A stretch of DNA of 64,000 bases, taken from contig CAWGQZ010000015.1 of the NCBI GenBank assembly GCA_963824805.1, positions 1 to 64,000 on the forward strand, written 5' to 3'. Below are positions 49,164-57,465 of this stretch, in pieces; position 1 is the first letter of the stretch, and every line of letters starts with the position of its first letter. The notes below the pieces were generated by a model. It saw only the letters and a list, made by a program, of their open reading frames with translations. It was not told where the DNA came from and ran no database searches. The translations under genes were made by a program, and so were the position numbers. Origin of the DNA: DATBAT01 sp963824805 (GTDB lineage: Bacteria; Acidobacteriota; Terriglobia; Terriglobales; Acidobacteriaceae).

Positions 49164-50108
49164 ATGACTCTTGACCGCAGGCACCGGTGGTTTGTCGTTC
49201 TCGCATTCGCGCTGGTGTACGTTTTTTGGGGATCAACCTACCTGGCCATTGCGATTGCCGTGGAACGAATTCCTCCGCCGGTAATGTGTGCCCTTCGCTT
49301 TACCGTCGCTGGCATTCTGATGCTGGCGTTTTGCGCTGTCACTGGCCGTCCCGTGCGCTATAGCTGGCGCGAGCTTGCGAGGTTTGCCCTGGTGGGAAAT
49401 CTGTTACTCACCGGCGGAAATCTGACTTTGTCCTTTGCCGAGCAATATGTTCCGACTGGTTTGGCGGCACTGATCGTCGCTTCCATTCCACTGTTCTTTC
49501 TGGTGCTTGATACGTGGATCGTCGACACTCACCATCTCTCCAGCCGGGATTTCTTTGGCTTGGGCCTGGGGATTGTCGGGCTCGTGATACTGCTCTGGCC
49601 GAACCTGACTGCGACCGGGGCCATGGGAAAAAAGGAAACCTGGTTCGCGCTTAGCTTGCTGGGAGGCTCCTTGAGCTGGGCGCTGGGCTCGGTATTGTCC
49701 AAACATTGGAAGGCGGGCGGCAATGCCAGTGCTACTGCATGGCAGATGACTTTTGCCGGTCTTGGCAATTCTCTTTTTGCTTTGGTCGCCGGAGATTTTC
49801 ATCACGTCGCATGGTCTAATCGCGGACTCACCGCCATAATCTATCTCGTCATCTGTGGATCGTGGATCGGGTATACGGCTTATGTCTGGTTATTGCAGAA
49901 TGCGCCTGCATCCAAAGTTTCCACTTATGCCTACGTCAATCCAGTGATTGCGGTTTTCCTGGGTTGGCTGGTTTTGCACGAAACGGTCGATCGCTACATC
50001 CTTGCGGGCAGCGCAATAACGCTCGCCGCGGTTGCGTTGGTGACCAGCGCCAAAGTCACGGTGAAGCTGAAGCCCGAGTTGCCGGTAGTGGAAGCGGTCG
50101 GCGACTAA
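49164..50108 (+). CDS. EamA/DMT family transporter
   Basis: 314 residues, ten hydrophobic segments and the two-EamA-repeat layout. The N-terminal repeat begins VVLAFALVYVFWGSTYLAIA and includes VPTGLAALIVASIPLFFLVL; the second begins WFALSLLGGSLSWALGSVLS and includes YAYVNPVIAVFLGWLVLHET, a hallmark of the family. These secondary transporters export amino acids or other small metabolites at the inner membrane; YedA is a well-known example. The substrate is not known. It is 56 bp behind the POTRA-like gene and 32 bp before the rhomboid gene, all in one direction. Confidence 0.9.
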   Translation: MTLDRRHRWFVVLAFALVYVFWGSTYLAIAIAVERIPPPVMCALRFTVAGILMLAFCAVTGRPVRYSWRELARFALVGNLLLTGGNLTLSFAEQYVPTGLAALIVASIPLFFLVLDTWIVDTHHLSSRDFFGLGLGIVGLVILLWPNLTATGAMGKKETWFALSLLGGSLSWALGSVLSKHWKAGGNASATAWQMTFAGLGNSLFALVAGDFHHVAWSNRGLTAIIYLVICGSWIGYTAYVWLLQNAPASKVSTYAYVNPVIAVFLGWLVLHETVDRYILAGSAITLAAVALVTSAKVTVKLKPELPVVEAVGD

Positions 50109-50140
50109 CAGCAATTGCCCTGCTACCATGAACCGAGACT

Positions 50141-51361
50141 ATGGCGAATTGCAAAAACTGCGGCCGCGAGCTTCCGGCTTTCTCGGTTGGAGAATCTACC
50201 GACCTCTGCGAAGATTGCCGTGCTCATCTCAATACTCAGCCTCCCCAACCTCAGGTCGGCCGCGTGGTTCGTCCGTCCCGAAGAGTGACTCAGGTCATCC
50301 TCGGCATCAACGTCATGGTCTTCCTGGCAATGGTGATGTCAGGGGCATCGGCTACGCAACCCACCAATCAACAATTGTTGCAATTCGGAGCGAACTGGGG
50401 ACCACTCTCGCTCGGCAGCCAGCCCTGGCGATTGCTCGCTGCTAACTATGTTCACGTAGGTATCATTCACATCGCGCTGAACATGTGGTGCCTCTGGGAC
50501 CTAGGCGGATTGGCGGAGCTCATCTTTGGGCCTACGACCTATTTTCTGATTTATCTGTTGTGCGGATTAGGAGGAAGCGTCGCCAGCGTCTGGTGGCATC
50601 CACTGGTGGTGGGCGCCGGAGCGTCAGGAGCAATCTTCGGTCTGGCCGGGACTTTGATTGCCGCGATTTATCTGGGCCACTTGCCATTTCCAAAAGCTGC
50701 CCTCAAGGGAACTCTGCGCAGCCTGTTCATCTTTGCCGGATACAACTTGTTCTTCGGAGCCGTGATCGCGCAGGTGGACAACTCCGCACACATTGGCGGC
50801 CTGGTGACGGGGCTTATCATCGGCGCCCTCCTGGCCAGGAGCCTTCATGAGCCACTGGAGGCACGGCAACGCTGGGCGCGAACCGTGCTGACCGCCTTTG
50901 CCGTAGTTCTGCTGGCAGGGTTCATACTCGTAAAACGGGTGAACGGGCACGTTGTACTTATCGGCCAGGCGCTAAATTCGATTCAGAGCGGTCAGCTGGA
51001 TGCAGGCATCCAGAGCCTCGAGCGGGCTGCTGCGGAGAGACCCAAAGATGCCACCAGCTTCATACTTTTAGGGAGTGCTTATCTGGACAAGCGTGACTTC
51101 CCAAAGGCGGAAGGTGCCCTGGAAAAAGCCGTTGCGTTGAATCCGAGTAATTTTTCGGCGCAATTCAATCTCGGACTGACTCAGATGCAATTGGAAAAGT
51201 CGGGGCTTGCCGTAGCCAGCTTTCAGAATGCCGTCCGGTTGGCGCCCAAGAGCGCTGATGCTGAGCAGGCATTGTCAGAAGCTTTGAAAGCCCAAGGCAG
51301 GAGCAACGAAGCCGAGGCCGAATTTCGCAAGGCTGAGGCGCTGCGTAAGAATGGACAGTAA
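50141..51361 (+). CDS. Zn-ribbon/rhomboid protease/TPR fusion protein
   Basis: 406 residues in three parts. (1) A zinc ribbon at 1-30 (C4-x2-C7, C23-x2-C26). (2) A rhomboid domain, about 48-250, six or seven helices, with the Ser162 in GASGAIFG, His217 in DNSAHIGG and the HxxxN (H110, N114) loop. (3) After a last membrane segment (LTAFAVVLLAGFILV), TPR repeats from about 285 to the end (AIQSLERAAAERP-type, AEGALEKAVALNPSNFSA, AVASFQNAVRLAPKSADAEQ). A rhomboid with catalytic Ser-His should cleave transmembrane proteins; the TPR part probably binds the substrate or partner. The TPR-fused version is typical of acidobacteria and related phyla. Confidence 0.88.
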   Translation: MANCKNCGRELPAFSVGESTDLCEDCRAHLNTQPPQPQVGRVVRPSRRVTQVILGINVMVFLAMVMSGASATQPTNQQLLQFGANWGPLSLGSQPWRLLAANYVHVGIIHIALNMWCLWDLGGLAELIFGPTTYFLIYLLCGLGGSVASVWWHPLVVGAGASGAIFGLAGTLIAAIYLGHLPFPKAALKGTLRSLFIFAGYNLFFGAVIAQVDNSAHIGGLVTGLIIGALLARSLHEPLEARQRWARTVLTAFAVVLLAGFILVKRVNGHVVLIGQALNSIQSGQLDAGIQSLERAAAERPKDATSFILLGSAYLDKRDFPKAEGALEKAVALNPSNFSAQFNLGLTQMQLEKSGLAVASFQNAVRLAPKSADAEQALSEALKAQGRSNEAEAEFRKAEALRKNGQ

Positions 51362-51467
51362 GTAATTGACCGCCACAAGGTCAGATGTCACATTGCATTG
51401 TACTTTCGTGCCGAAATGGGAATGTTGCCACCCGGCAAATCTCTTACAATGGTGAGAGTCTCTGGGC

Positions 51468-52502
51468 ATGTCTTCCTCCCGCCCAATTCGAGCAACTTCT
51501 TTCCGAGGTTCTGGTTCTTATCAGGAGATGGCCGATATCATCCGCCGCCCGGCGCGTATTCTGGTGGTCGACGACAACCCCGACATCGTCATGGTGATGC
51601 GCGAGTTGCTGATTTCGCGTGGCTACGAGGTAGTGACGGTGACCAGCGCGGAGCAAGCGACTGCCGAGATCGATCGCAACACGCCGGATTTGATTCTCTC
51701 TGATGTGATCATGCCTGGAAAGTCAGGCTTTGAGCTTTGCCGCGAACTGAAGGAGAATTCCGAAACCCGCCTGATTCCGCTGGTTTTGATTACCGGGTTG
51801 ACCAATCGTGAGGACAGAATACAGGGCATCGAATGTGGTGCCGACGACTTTCTGAACAAGCCGATCTTCGCCGAAGAGCTTTTCGCCCGGGTCAAATCTC
51901 TACTCAAGCTGAAAGAATTTACCGACGAGCTTGAAACCGCGGACTCGGTGCTCTGCACCCTCGGGCTAAGCGTCGAGAGCCGCGATCCTTATACCGAGGG
52001 CCACTGCGAACGTCTGGCACAAAATGCCGCCGCCATGGGGGTATATCTGGGGCTGGACGCCGAATCTATCGTGGCTCTGCGGCGTGGTGGATTTCTGCAT
52101 GATCTGGGAAAGATTGCCGTCCCCGATGAAATCTTGAAAAAGGGCGCAGACCTTACTCCCGAAGAATGGGAGATCATGAAACTTCATCCGGTTACCGGCG
52201 AAAATATTTGTAAACCTCTGAAGTCGTTGCGCCCGGTATTGCCGATTATTCGCAGCCATCACGAGCATGCCGATGGTAGCGGTTATCCGGATGGACTAAG
52301 AGGATCTGAAATTCCGCTGCTGGCAAGAATTTTGCAAATCGTAGACATCTATGACGCAATCCGCACGGCCCGCCCCTACAAGCCGGCGTTGAGCCACGAC
52401 AAAGCAATTTTCAGCATGAAGCAAGGCGCGCGTCTTGGACTGTGGGACGCGGAATTAGTGGAAGAATTCTTCTCTATGCTGCGCGATCGCAAGGTTGCGT
52501 AG
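51468..52502 (+). CDS. Response regulator with HD-GYP domain
   Basis: 344 residues as given; the start may be the ATG at 51528, but its ribosome site would touch the codon. Receiver domain at about 31-148 with D79 as the phospho-acceptor (LILSDVIMPG) and the conserved Lys131 (LNKP). The HD-GYP domain at about 155-340 has HDLGK (211-215), HHE (264-266) and GYP (272-274), so all main HD-GYP motifs are present. Enzymes of this type hydrolyse c-di-GMP, often via pGpG; the output is probably biofilm or motility control. No sensor kinase gene is adjacent. Confidence 0.9.
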   Translation: MSSSRPIRATSFRGSGSYQEMADIIRRPARILVVDDNPDIVMVMRELLISRGYEVVTVTSAEQATAEIDRNTPDLILSDVIMPGKSGFELCRELKENSETRLIPLVLITGLTNREDRIQGIECGADDFLNKPIFAEELFARVKSLLKLKEFTDELETADSVLCTLGLSVESRDPYTEGHCERLAQNAAAMGVYLGLDAESIVALRRGGFLHDLGKIAVPDEILKKGADLTPEEWEIMKLHPVTGENICKPLKSLRPVLPIIRSHHEHADGSGYPDGLRGSEIPLLARILQIVDIYDAIRTARPYKPALSHDKAIFSMKQGARLGLWDAELVEEFFSMLRDRKVA

Positions 52503-52506
52503 TCAC

Positions 52507-53745
52507 CTACTCGTAACGCAGGCTTTCGACCGGATCTAGCTTGGCCGCGCGGGCTGCAGGGACTGTTCCAAACAGAATTCCGACCAGCGAAGAGACCAGA
52601 ATCGCCACAATCGCTGATAGGCCGGAAATCGGCAAGCGGTATTCGGTAAAAAATCGGACGGAATAAGGGATGGCCAATCCAATAATTACACCGAGGACCC
52701 CGCCTACCAGGGAAATGAGAATAGCTTCCGACAAGAACTGATAACGAATCTCGCGATTAGTAGCGCCAATTGCCTTGCGAATACCAATCTCGCGGATGCG
52801 GGCGCTCACCGTCGCCAGCATGATGTTCATGATGCCGATGCCGCTGACCAGCAGAACGACCAGAGAAATCAGCAGCAGCATAAGGGTCAGCATATTCGCA
52901 ACTTTTTCCGCCAGCGAAACCAACTGGGTCAGGTTTTCCACGTTGTAGACCGATTCCGGACGGTGGCGGGCCTGAATTACTTTCCGGATCTGTGCCGTTG
53001 CCGGCACGACTAGTGTCGGATCGCTGACTGAGAAAAAAATCTGTTTCACGGTGGTCGACTCGTCAAAATATCGGGCCACGGTATAGGGAATCGTCATGGT
53101 GTTGTTGGTGACTTCGGACTGGCCGAAGGTGTCGACTCGCTCTTTGAAGGTTCCGATGACAGTGAATGGCAGCCCGCTCAGCTTGATAACTTTGCCGACG
53201 GCGGCATCCGGGGAGCCATAAATTTCTTCCGCCATCTTTTGGGTAATCACCCCGACCTTGTTGTGGCTCTGTTCATCCTGCTGATCGAAGAAGCGGCCGG
53301 AGACGACCACCAGGTTCCGCACCGTTTCATATTGCGGATACACCCCGAGAATGCGAATGTCTCGCTCTTTTCCGTTGCCCACCGGGATGCGCTCATCGAG
53401 AGGCACTACGGGCGATGCCGCCACGATTCCCGGCACCTGCTCAAGCGCAGATTGCATATCTCCCAGGGTCAACGGGTCCGCGCTCACGTTGGAGATACGC
53501 TGTGCGCCGCCTTCGTATTCGGCGTAAATCCAGTTGGATCCTATGGCTTGAATCTGATTGAGCAGATATTGCTTGCCGGTCAGGCTGATCGTGGTTACCA
53601 GGATGAGGGACGCGGTACCGATAACCATGCCCAGTGCCGTAAGCGCAAATCGCACCTTGTTACTACAAAAGGTGTCGTAAGCGAAGCTGAGAATTTCGCC
53701 TAAGGCGGGTCTAGCAGTGATCCGCGGCTGGGCACTGGTTGCCAT
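52507..53745 (-). CDS. MacB-type ABC transporter permease
   Basis: 412 residues. Four membrane helices frame a large periplasmic domain: one N-terminal helix (FALTALGMVIGTASLILVTT), the MacB_PCD domain (about 65-270), then three helices of the FtsX block. Within it are MNIMLATVSARIREIGIRKA and IGATNREIRYQFLSEAILIS. It belongs to MacB-like macrolide/lipoprotein-type transporters that drive periplasmic mechanotransmission. No ATPase gene lies next to it in this window. It is convergent with the HD-GYP gene, 4 bp apart. It is intact, unlike the broken relative at 8837. Confidence 0.9.
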   Translation of the reverse strand: MATSAQPRITARPALGEILSFAYDTFCSNKVRFALTALGMVIGTASLILVTTISLTGKQYLLNQIQAIGSNWIYAEYEGGAQRISNVSADPLTLGDMQSALEQVPGIVAASPVVPLDERIPVGNGKERDIRILGVYPQYETVRNLVVVSGRFFDQQDEQSHNKVGVITQKMAEEIYGSPDAAVGKVIKLSGLPFTVIGTFKERVDTFGQSEVTNNTMTIPYTVARYFDESTTVKQIFFSVSDPTLVVPATAQIRKVIQARHRPESVYNVENLTQLVSLAEKVANMLTLMLLLISLVVLLVSGIGIMNIMLATVSARIREIGIRKAIGATNREIRYQFLSEAILISLVGGVLGVIIGLAIPYSVRFFTEYRLPISGLSAIVAILVSSLVGILFGTVPAARAAKLDPVESLRYE

Positions 53746-53886
53746 GCTGGATTAGATGCTACGCGTTGGCGCTGGACGCCGCAATTGCCAGGAGAAAGGG
53801 TCGTCAGGCCAGGGATCACCCGGGCTTTCAGAAATGATCTGCACTCTTTCTTATCTGGGTAATCCGCGAAATCTGTGATTGCGCTT

Positions 53887-55356
53887 CTAAGGGGCGCGAC
53901 AGACCAGGACGGATCGATTTTGATAGGGACATGCAAGTCCCACGATCACGGGACTATTCAGCACAACCCAGGTGACCCCGAATCGCTCATGCAACCGTCG
54001 AAAGTCGGTGACCGTGAAGCTCTTCCATCCCTGCTGAGCTTGCACTTGCTCCTGCCATGTTTCCGCCAGTGCCGGGAACATGGTTACTGCGCCGCTGTCT
54101 TTGATTTTGTCCGCCAGCATCGAGCGCTCGGCGATGGCGCGGAAGCCGTGTTGGTCCTCGCCCGCGATCTCCATATGTTCCGGGTCGAGCGCGAAGTAAG
54201 CGTCGTTTGGAGTGTTGTCTCTGATCCAGCGGAAAGCCGCCACCCAGTCATTTCGGGGAGCAAGCCCGGGAAGTTCCAGCTGAGGCGTGGCCGGAAATAG
54301 TTCCCGTTGCGCATAAGCCATCCCAGTTGCGAGAGGCACGAATAAAATCAGCCATCGCCACACGTGATTCTTGAGCATGAATTCGGCTAGCATTCCTCCC
54401 GCAAATATGAACAGCAGAATGTAAAGCAGATGCAGGCTTCGCAGGGGCTGTAACTCCGCGAACCGCGCCATGCTCGCCGGGATTGTGATCACCAGCCCGG
54501 CAAGAAAGAAGAGAACTCCAAAAATTATCGACGCCTTGCACAAGCTTTCGAGGACGGCCAAACCACGGCGGCGGGCAGTTCGTCCGAACCACCAAAAAAT
54601 CAGCCAGGGAGCAAATATCCCGACCCACTCGTACCACTCCCATTGCAGAAGAAAAAAATAGGATCGGGTTTGCAGCACCTGCCGGTAGGTCTCGGTCATG
54701 GGCGGAAAAAACGGTATCCACGCGCGCGGCAATCCCGGCTCTCGGCGGAGACCTGGCAACGCAACCACCAGGGCGGCGTAAGAAAGTCCGAACCCGACCA
54801 TCAGTGGATGGATGCTGGCCGTGAACGCCGCCCACAGTCCGGCGCGCCAGAACTTCCTTTCGACCGTGTTGACTACCATGAACAACACTGCCGGCGTGGA
54901 GAGTGCGCGCGAGGTCAAGTATTGGTCCATGATGTAAAGCGCTGTACCGGCAACCGGGATGGTTAATAACGAGGCCACCAGCGCGACCCCGCCCCACTTT
55001 GCGCACGGATTGTCGAAACACAGTCGCCCCAAATGCCAGCACCCTAAGAGCAAAAGAAAAACCGCCCCGAACTGCCAGAACAGGAGTGCCCAATCGAACG
55101 ACAGGTGCGTGACCCGCACCGACGCAGCAATCAGCTTGGGGAACAAAGTGAGGTGAGCGTGCGAGGCGAAAAATCCAGTGTTGTGCGGGTACAGCCCGGG
55201 ATTTAGGGCTTTCTTGACTCCCGGAATATAGATTTCCGCGTCTTCAACATAGGGATGATATCCATGCACCAAGAAGCTGGCGGCAGTGATAAGGATTAGC
55301 AGGAGGAATTCATTAGAGCTTGGAGAAGTCCGTGCCGCGGTAGTGGCCGAGCTCAT
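53887..55356 (-). CDS. Multi-pass membrane protein, unknown
   Basis: 489 residues, eleven or so hydrophobic segments, with an N-terminal luminal or periplasmic loop carrying an acidic pair (YHPYVEDAEIYIPGVKKALN). Such HxxxxEDAE loops in a polytopic protein recall GT-C-type catalytic loops, and the C-terminal soluble part (about 395-489, ENTPNDAYFALDP-like, WIRDNTPNDAYFALDPEH) could be extracellular. Its start overlaps the stop of the GT2 gene by 4 nt (55353-55356), so the two are translationally coupled. With that glycosyltransferase it likely forms a sugar-transfer unit (inference). Confidence 0.75.
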   Translation of the reverse strand: MSSATTAARTSPSSNEFLLLILITAASFLVHGYHPYVEDAEIYIPGVKKALNPGLYPHNTGFFASHAHLTLFPKLIAASVRVTHLSFDWALLFWQFGAVFLLLLGCWHLGRLCFDNPCAKWGGVALVASLLTIPVAGTALYIMDQYLTSRALSTPAVLFMVVNTVERKFWRAGLWAAFTASIHPLMVGFGLSYAALVVALPGLRREPGLPRAWIPFFPPMTETYRQVLQTRSYFFLLQWEWYEWVGIFAPWLIFWWFGRTARRRGLAVLESLCKASIIFGVLFFLAGLVITIPASMARFAELQPLRSLHLLYILLFIFAGGMLAEFMLKNHVWRWLILFVPLATGMAYAQRELFPATPQLELPGLAPRNDWVAAFRWIRDNTPNDAYFALDPEHMEIAGEDQHGFRAIAERSMLADKIKDSGAVTMFPALAETWQEQVQAQQGWKSFTVTDFRRLHERFGVTWVVLNSPVIVGLACPYQNRSVLVCRAP

Positions 55357-56156
55357 GACTGCGGAGCCGCAGTGCCGCGTGCGTAGTAGCTGGTCGGGCC
55401 CGGCTCGAGCCGCCGTCCACGGTCGCTGAAAATCCGAAAATGTGCCAACCCCCAGCGCTGCAAAGCGAATTGCATGGTTGTAGCCAGCACCCCTAGACCG
55501 TAAGTCACGCTACGGCGGAAGTTGATGGAGGACGCTTCGGCGAAATACTTGGTCGGGCAGGAGACTTCCCCGATGCGAAACCCGAAGTGAACCGACTGCG
55601 CCAGCATTTGATTGTCGAACAGGAAGTCATCGGAATTTTCCAGCAGCGGCAATTGAGTCAGCACTGCGCTACTGAACGCGCGGTAGCCGGAGTGGTACTC
55701 GGAAACCTTCACCCCGAGAAACAGGTTTTCAAAGGCGGTAAGAAGACGGTTGGACACATATTTGTAAAATGGCATCCCACCGCGCAGCGCACCCCCGCCG
55801 AGAATTCGTGAGCCCAACACTACGTCATACACGCCGTAGGCGACCATGCTGGCCATGGCGGTCGCAAGCAGCGGAGTGTACTGGTAATCCGGATGCACCA
55901 TGATCACAACGTCCGCGCCGGCCGCCAGCGCCTCCCGATAGCAGGTCTGCTGGTTGCGTCCATAGCCGTAATTCTTATCGTGCACGAAGTATTGCAATCC
56001 CAGACGATGCGCAATCTGCACGGTGCCGTCGGAACTGTAGTCGTCCACCAGAATGCACACATCAACAATCTCGGGCAGTTCGCGGACGGTTGCCTCCAGC
56101 GTCTTCTCCGCGTTGTATGCCGGCAGTACGACCGCGATTCTTTTCCCATTAATCAT
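55353..56156 (-). CDS. Glycosyltransferase family 2 protein
   Basis: 267 residues. GT-A fold: VVLPAYNAEKTLEATVRELP, ILVDDYSSDGTVQIA (nucleotide-binding aspartates), a long central stretch with VVIMVHPDYQYTPLLAT (the usual DxD is HPDYQ) and SEYHSGYRAFSS. Related dolichol-phosphate-mannose-synthase-like enzymes move a sugar from a nucleotide donor to a lipid carrier. The C-terminus has no membrane helix pair, unlike many such enzymes. It is coupled to the polytopic membrane gene downstream by a 4-nt overlap; together they would supply and transfer a sugar. Confidence 0.88.
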   Translation of the reverse strand: MINGKRIAVVLPAYNAEKTLEATVRELPEIVDVCILVDDYSSDGTVQIAHRLGLQYFVHDKNYGYGRNQQTCYREALAAGADVVIMVHPDYQYTPLLATAMASMVAYGVYDVVLGSRILGGGALRGGMPFYKYVSNRLLTAFENLFLGVKVSEYHSGYRAFSSAVLTQLPLLENSDDFLFDNQMLAQSVHFGFRIGEVSCPTKYFAEASSINFRRSVTYGLGVLATTMQFALQRWGLAHFRIFSDRGRRLEPGPTSYYARGTAAPQS

Positions 56157-56214
56157 CAGAATTCTTGATCCCCATCATAACGTGTTTGTGCACAGCTTCC
56201 CCCTTTCCCGCACC

Positions 56215-56220
56215 TATAAT
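56215..56220 (+). promoter_or_regulatory. TATAAT box just before the MFS gene
   Basis: TATAAT (56215-56220) ends 13 nt before the ATG at 56234. With a typical start site near 56227 the mRNA would have a leader of about 7 nt, too short for a normal ribosome site. The -35 region is unclear. The box may be real or coincidental. Confidence 0.4.
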
Positions 56221-56233
56221 CTAATGACATCGC

Positions 56234-57427
56234 ATGATCGCAACCAGCCCGACTGCTTCCGCCAACAGACTCATCCGCGGGACAATATTCGCCCATATCG
56301 ATTTCGTCATCACCGGCGTGGTGATGACGTTTCTTGGTCCCATGCTGCCCGTTCTCTCGGCGCGCTGGGCCCTCAACGACACCCAGTCCGGCGACCTCTT
56401 TTTAGCGCAGTACATTTCTTCGATCGGAGGAATGCTGTGTTCGGGGACATTTGTCCGCCGGCTCGGATATCGCCTCACCCTCATCATCGGCGCAACCTTG
56501 ATGGCGATCGGGACAGCCCTGCTGGTGGGGGCGGGCCGCTATCTGGGCATCGCCTCCATATGCATCTACGGGGCCGGATTCGGCGTAACTACTCCTGCGT
56601 GCAATCTTTTCGTCTCCGACGCCATGCCGGAAAAGCGTGCGTCGGCCCTCAGCTTGTTGAATTCTTCCTGGGGAGTAGGAGCGATGAGCTGTCCGTTGAT
56701 TATCGCGGCGGTGCAGCGGGTTCATCAGACGACGGCATTTTTTTACGCATTGGCCGCATGTATGGCGGTGCTTGCCTTGACGCTCTGCCTGTTCCGATTT
56801 GCGGCTGACGAAAAACGTCATACGGAACTGTCTCGTAAGACTTCTGTGCGGACTTGGAACACAACCTTAACCGTGTTCGTGGGACTCGCTTTCTTTATTT
56901 ATGTGGGCACCGAAACCGCGGTAGGCGGATGGGTTGCCACTTACGCACAGCGCATCAGCCCCGGATCAGTTTCGATGTGGGCAATGATGCCAACATTTTT
57001 TTACGGCACCGTACTGCTGGGTAGAATGTTGGCCCCTGCGGCGTTGCGCACTACCCGCGAGACTCGACTGGCTACTGCCGGAGCCGGCCTCGCCGTGATC
57101 GGAGTCATTGTTCTAATGGGCAGCCACACCATGGCGATGATCATCCTTGGCACCAGCCTTTCCGGGTTCGGGCTGTCCGCGATTTATCCAATCAAGGTGT
57201 CATTGCTTCCCCGGTGGTTCGGTGATCGGGTGACGCAAGTAGGCGGGTTCATGTTCGCTATCGGAAACCTGGGAGGAGGTGCCATCCCTTGGCTGGTCGG
57301 AGCCCTCTCGACTCGCTTTTCCGATTTGCGGGCCGGATTCGTTGTTCCTCTCCTCGGAGCTGTTAGTTTGGTAGCTTTCTATTCTGCCCAGCGACGCTTG
57401 CCTGCCTCAAGCCTTCGCCAAGCCTGA
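56234..57427 (+). CDS. MFS transporter
   Basis: 397 residues, twelve hydrophobic segments. Major-facilitator pattern: FVITGVVMTFLGPMLPVLSA, RRLGYRLTLIIGATLMAIG, GAGFGVTTPACNLFVSDAMP and, in the C-half, GTETAVGGWVATYAQRI with GFMFAIGNLGGGAIPWLVGA-type helices. The GTE...GGW segment recalls the sugar permease (FucP) branch of the family, but the substrate is not known. It is an inner-membrane secondary transporter. It lies 38 bp before leuC, same strand. Confidence 0.85.
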   Translation: MIATSPTASANRLIRGTIFAHIDFVITGVVMTFLGPMLPVLSARWALNDTQSGDLFLAQYISSIGGMLCSGTFVRRLGYRLTLIIGATLMAIGTALLVGAGRYLGIASICIYGAGFGVTTPACNLFVSDAMPEKRASALSLLNSSWGVGAMSCPLIIAAVQRVHQTTAFFYALAACMAVLALTLCLFRFAADEKRHTELSRKTSVRTWNTTLTVFVGLAFFIYVGTETAVGGWVATYAQRISPGSVSMWAMMPTFFYGTVLLGRMLAPAALRTTRETRLATAGAGLAVIGVIVLMGSHTMAMIILGTSLSGFGLSAIYPIKVSLLPRWFGDRVTQVGGFMFAIGNLGGGAIPWLVGALSTRFSDLRAGFVVPLLGAVSLVAFYSAQRRLPASSLRQA

Positions 57428-57465
57428 CCCGGCAACCGCGCCTGAATTTTGTTGATAAACTATCA

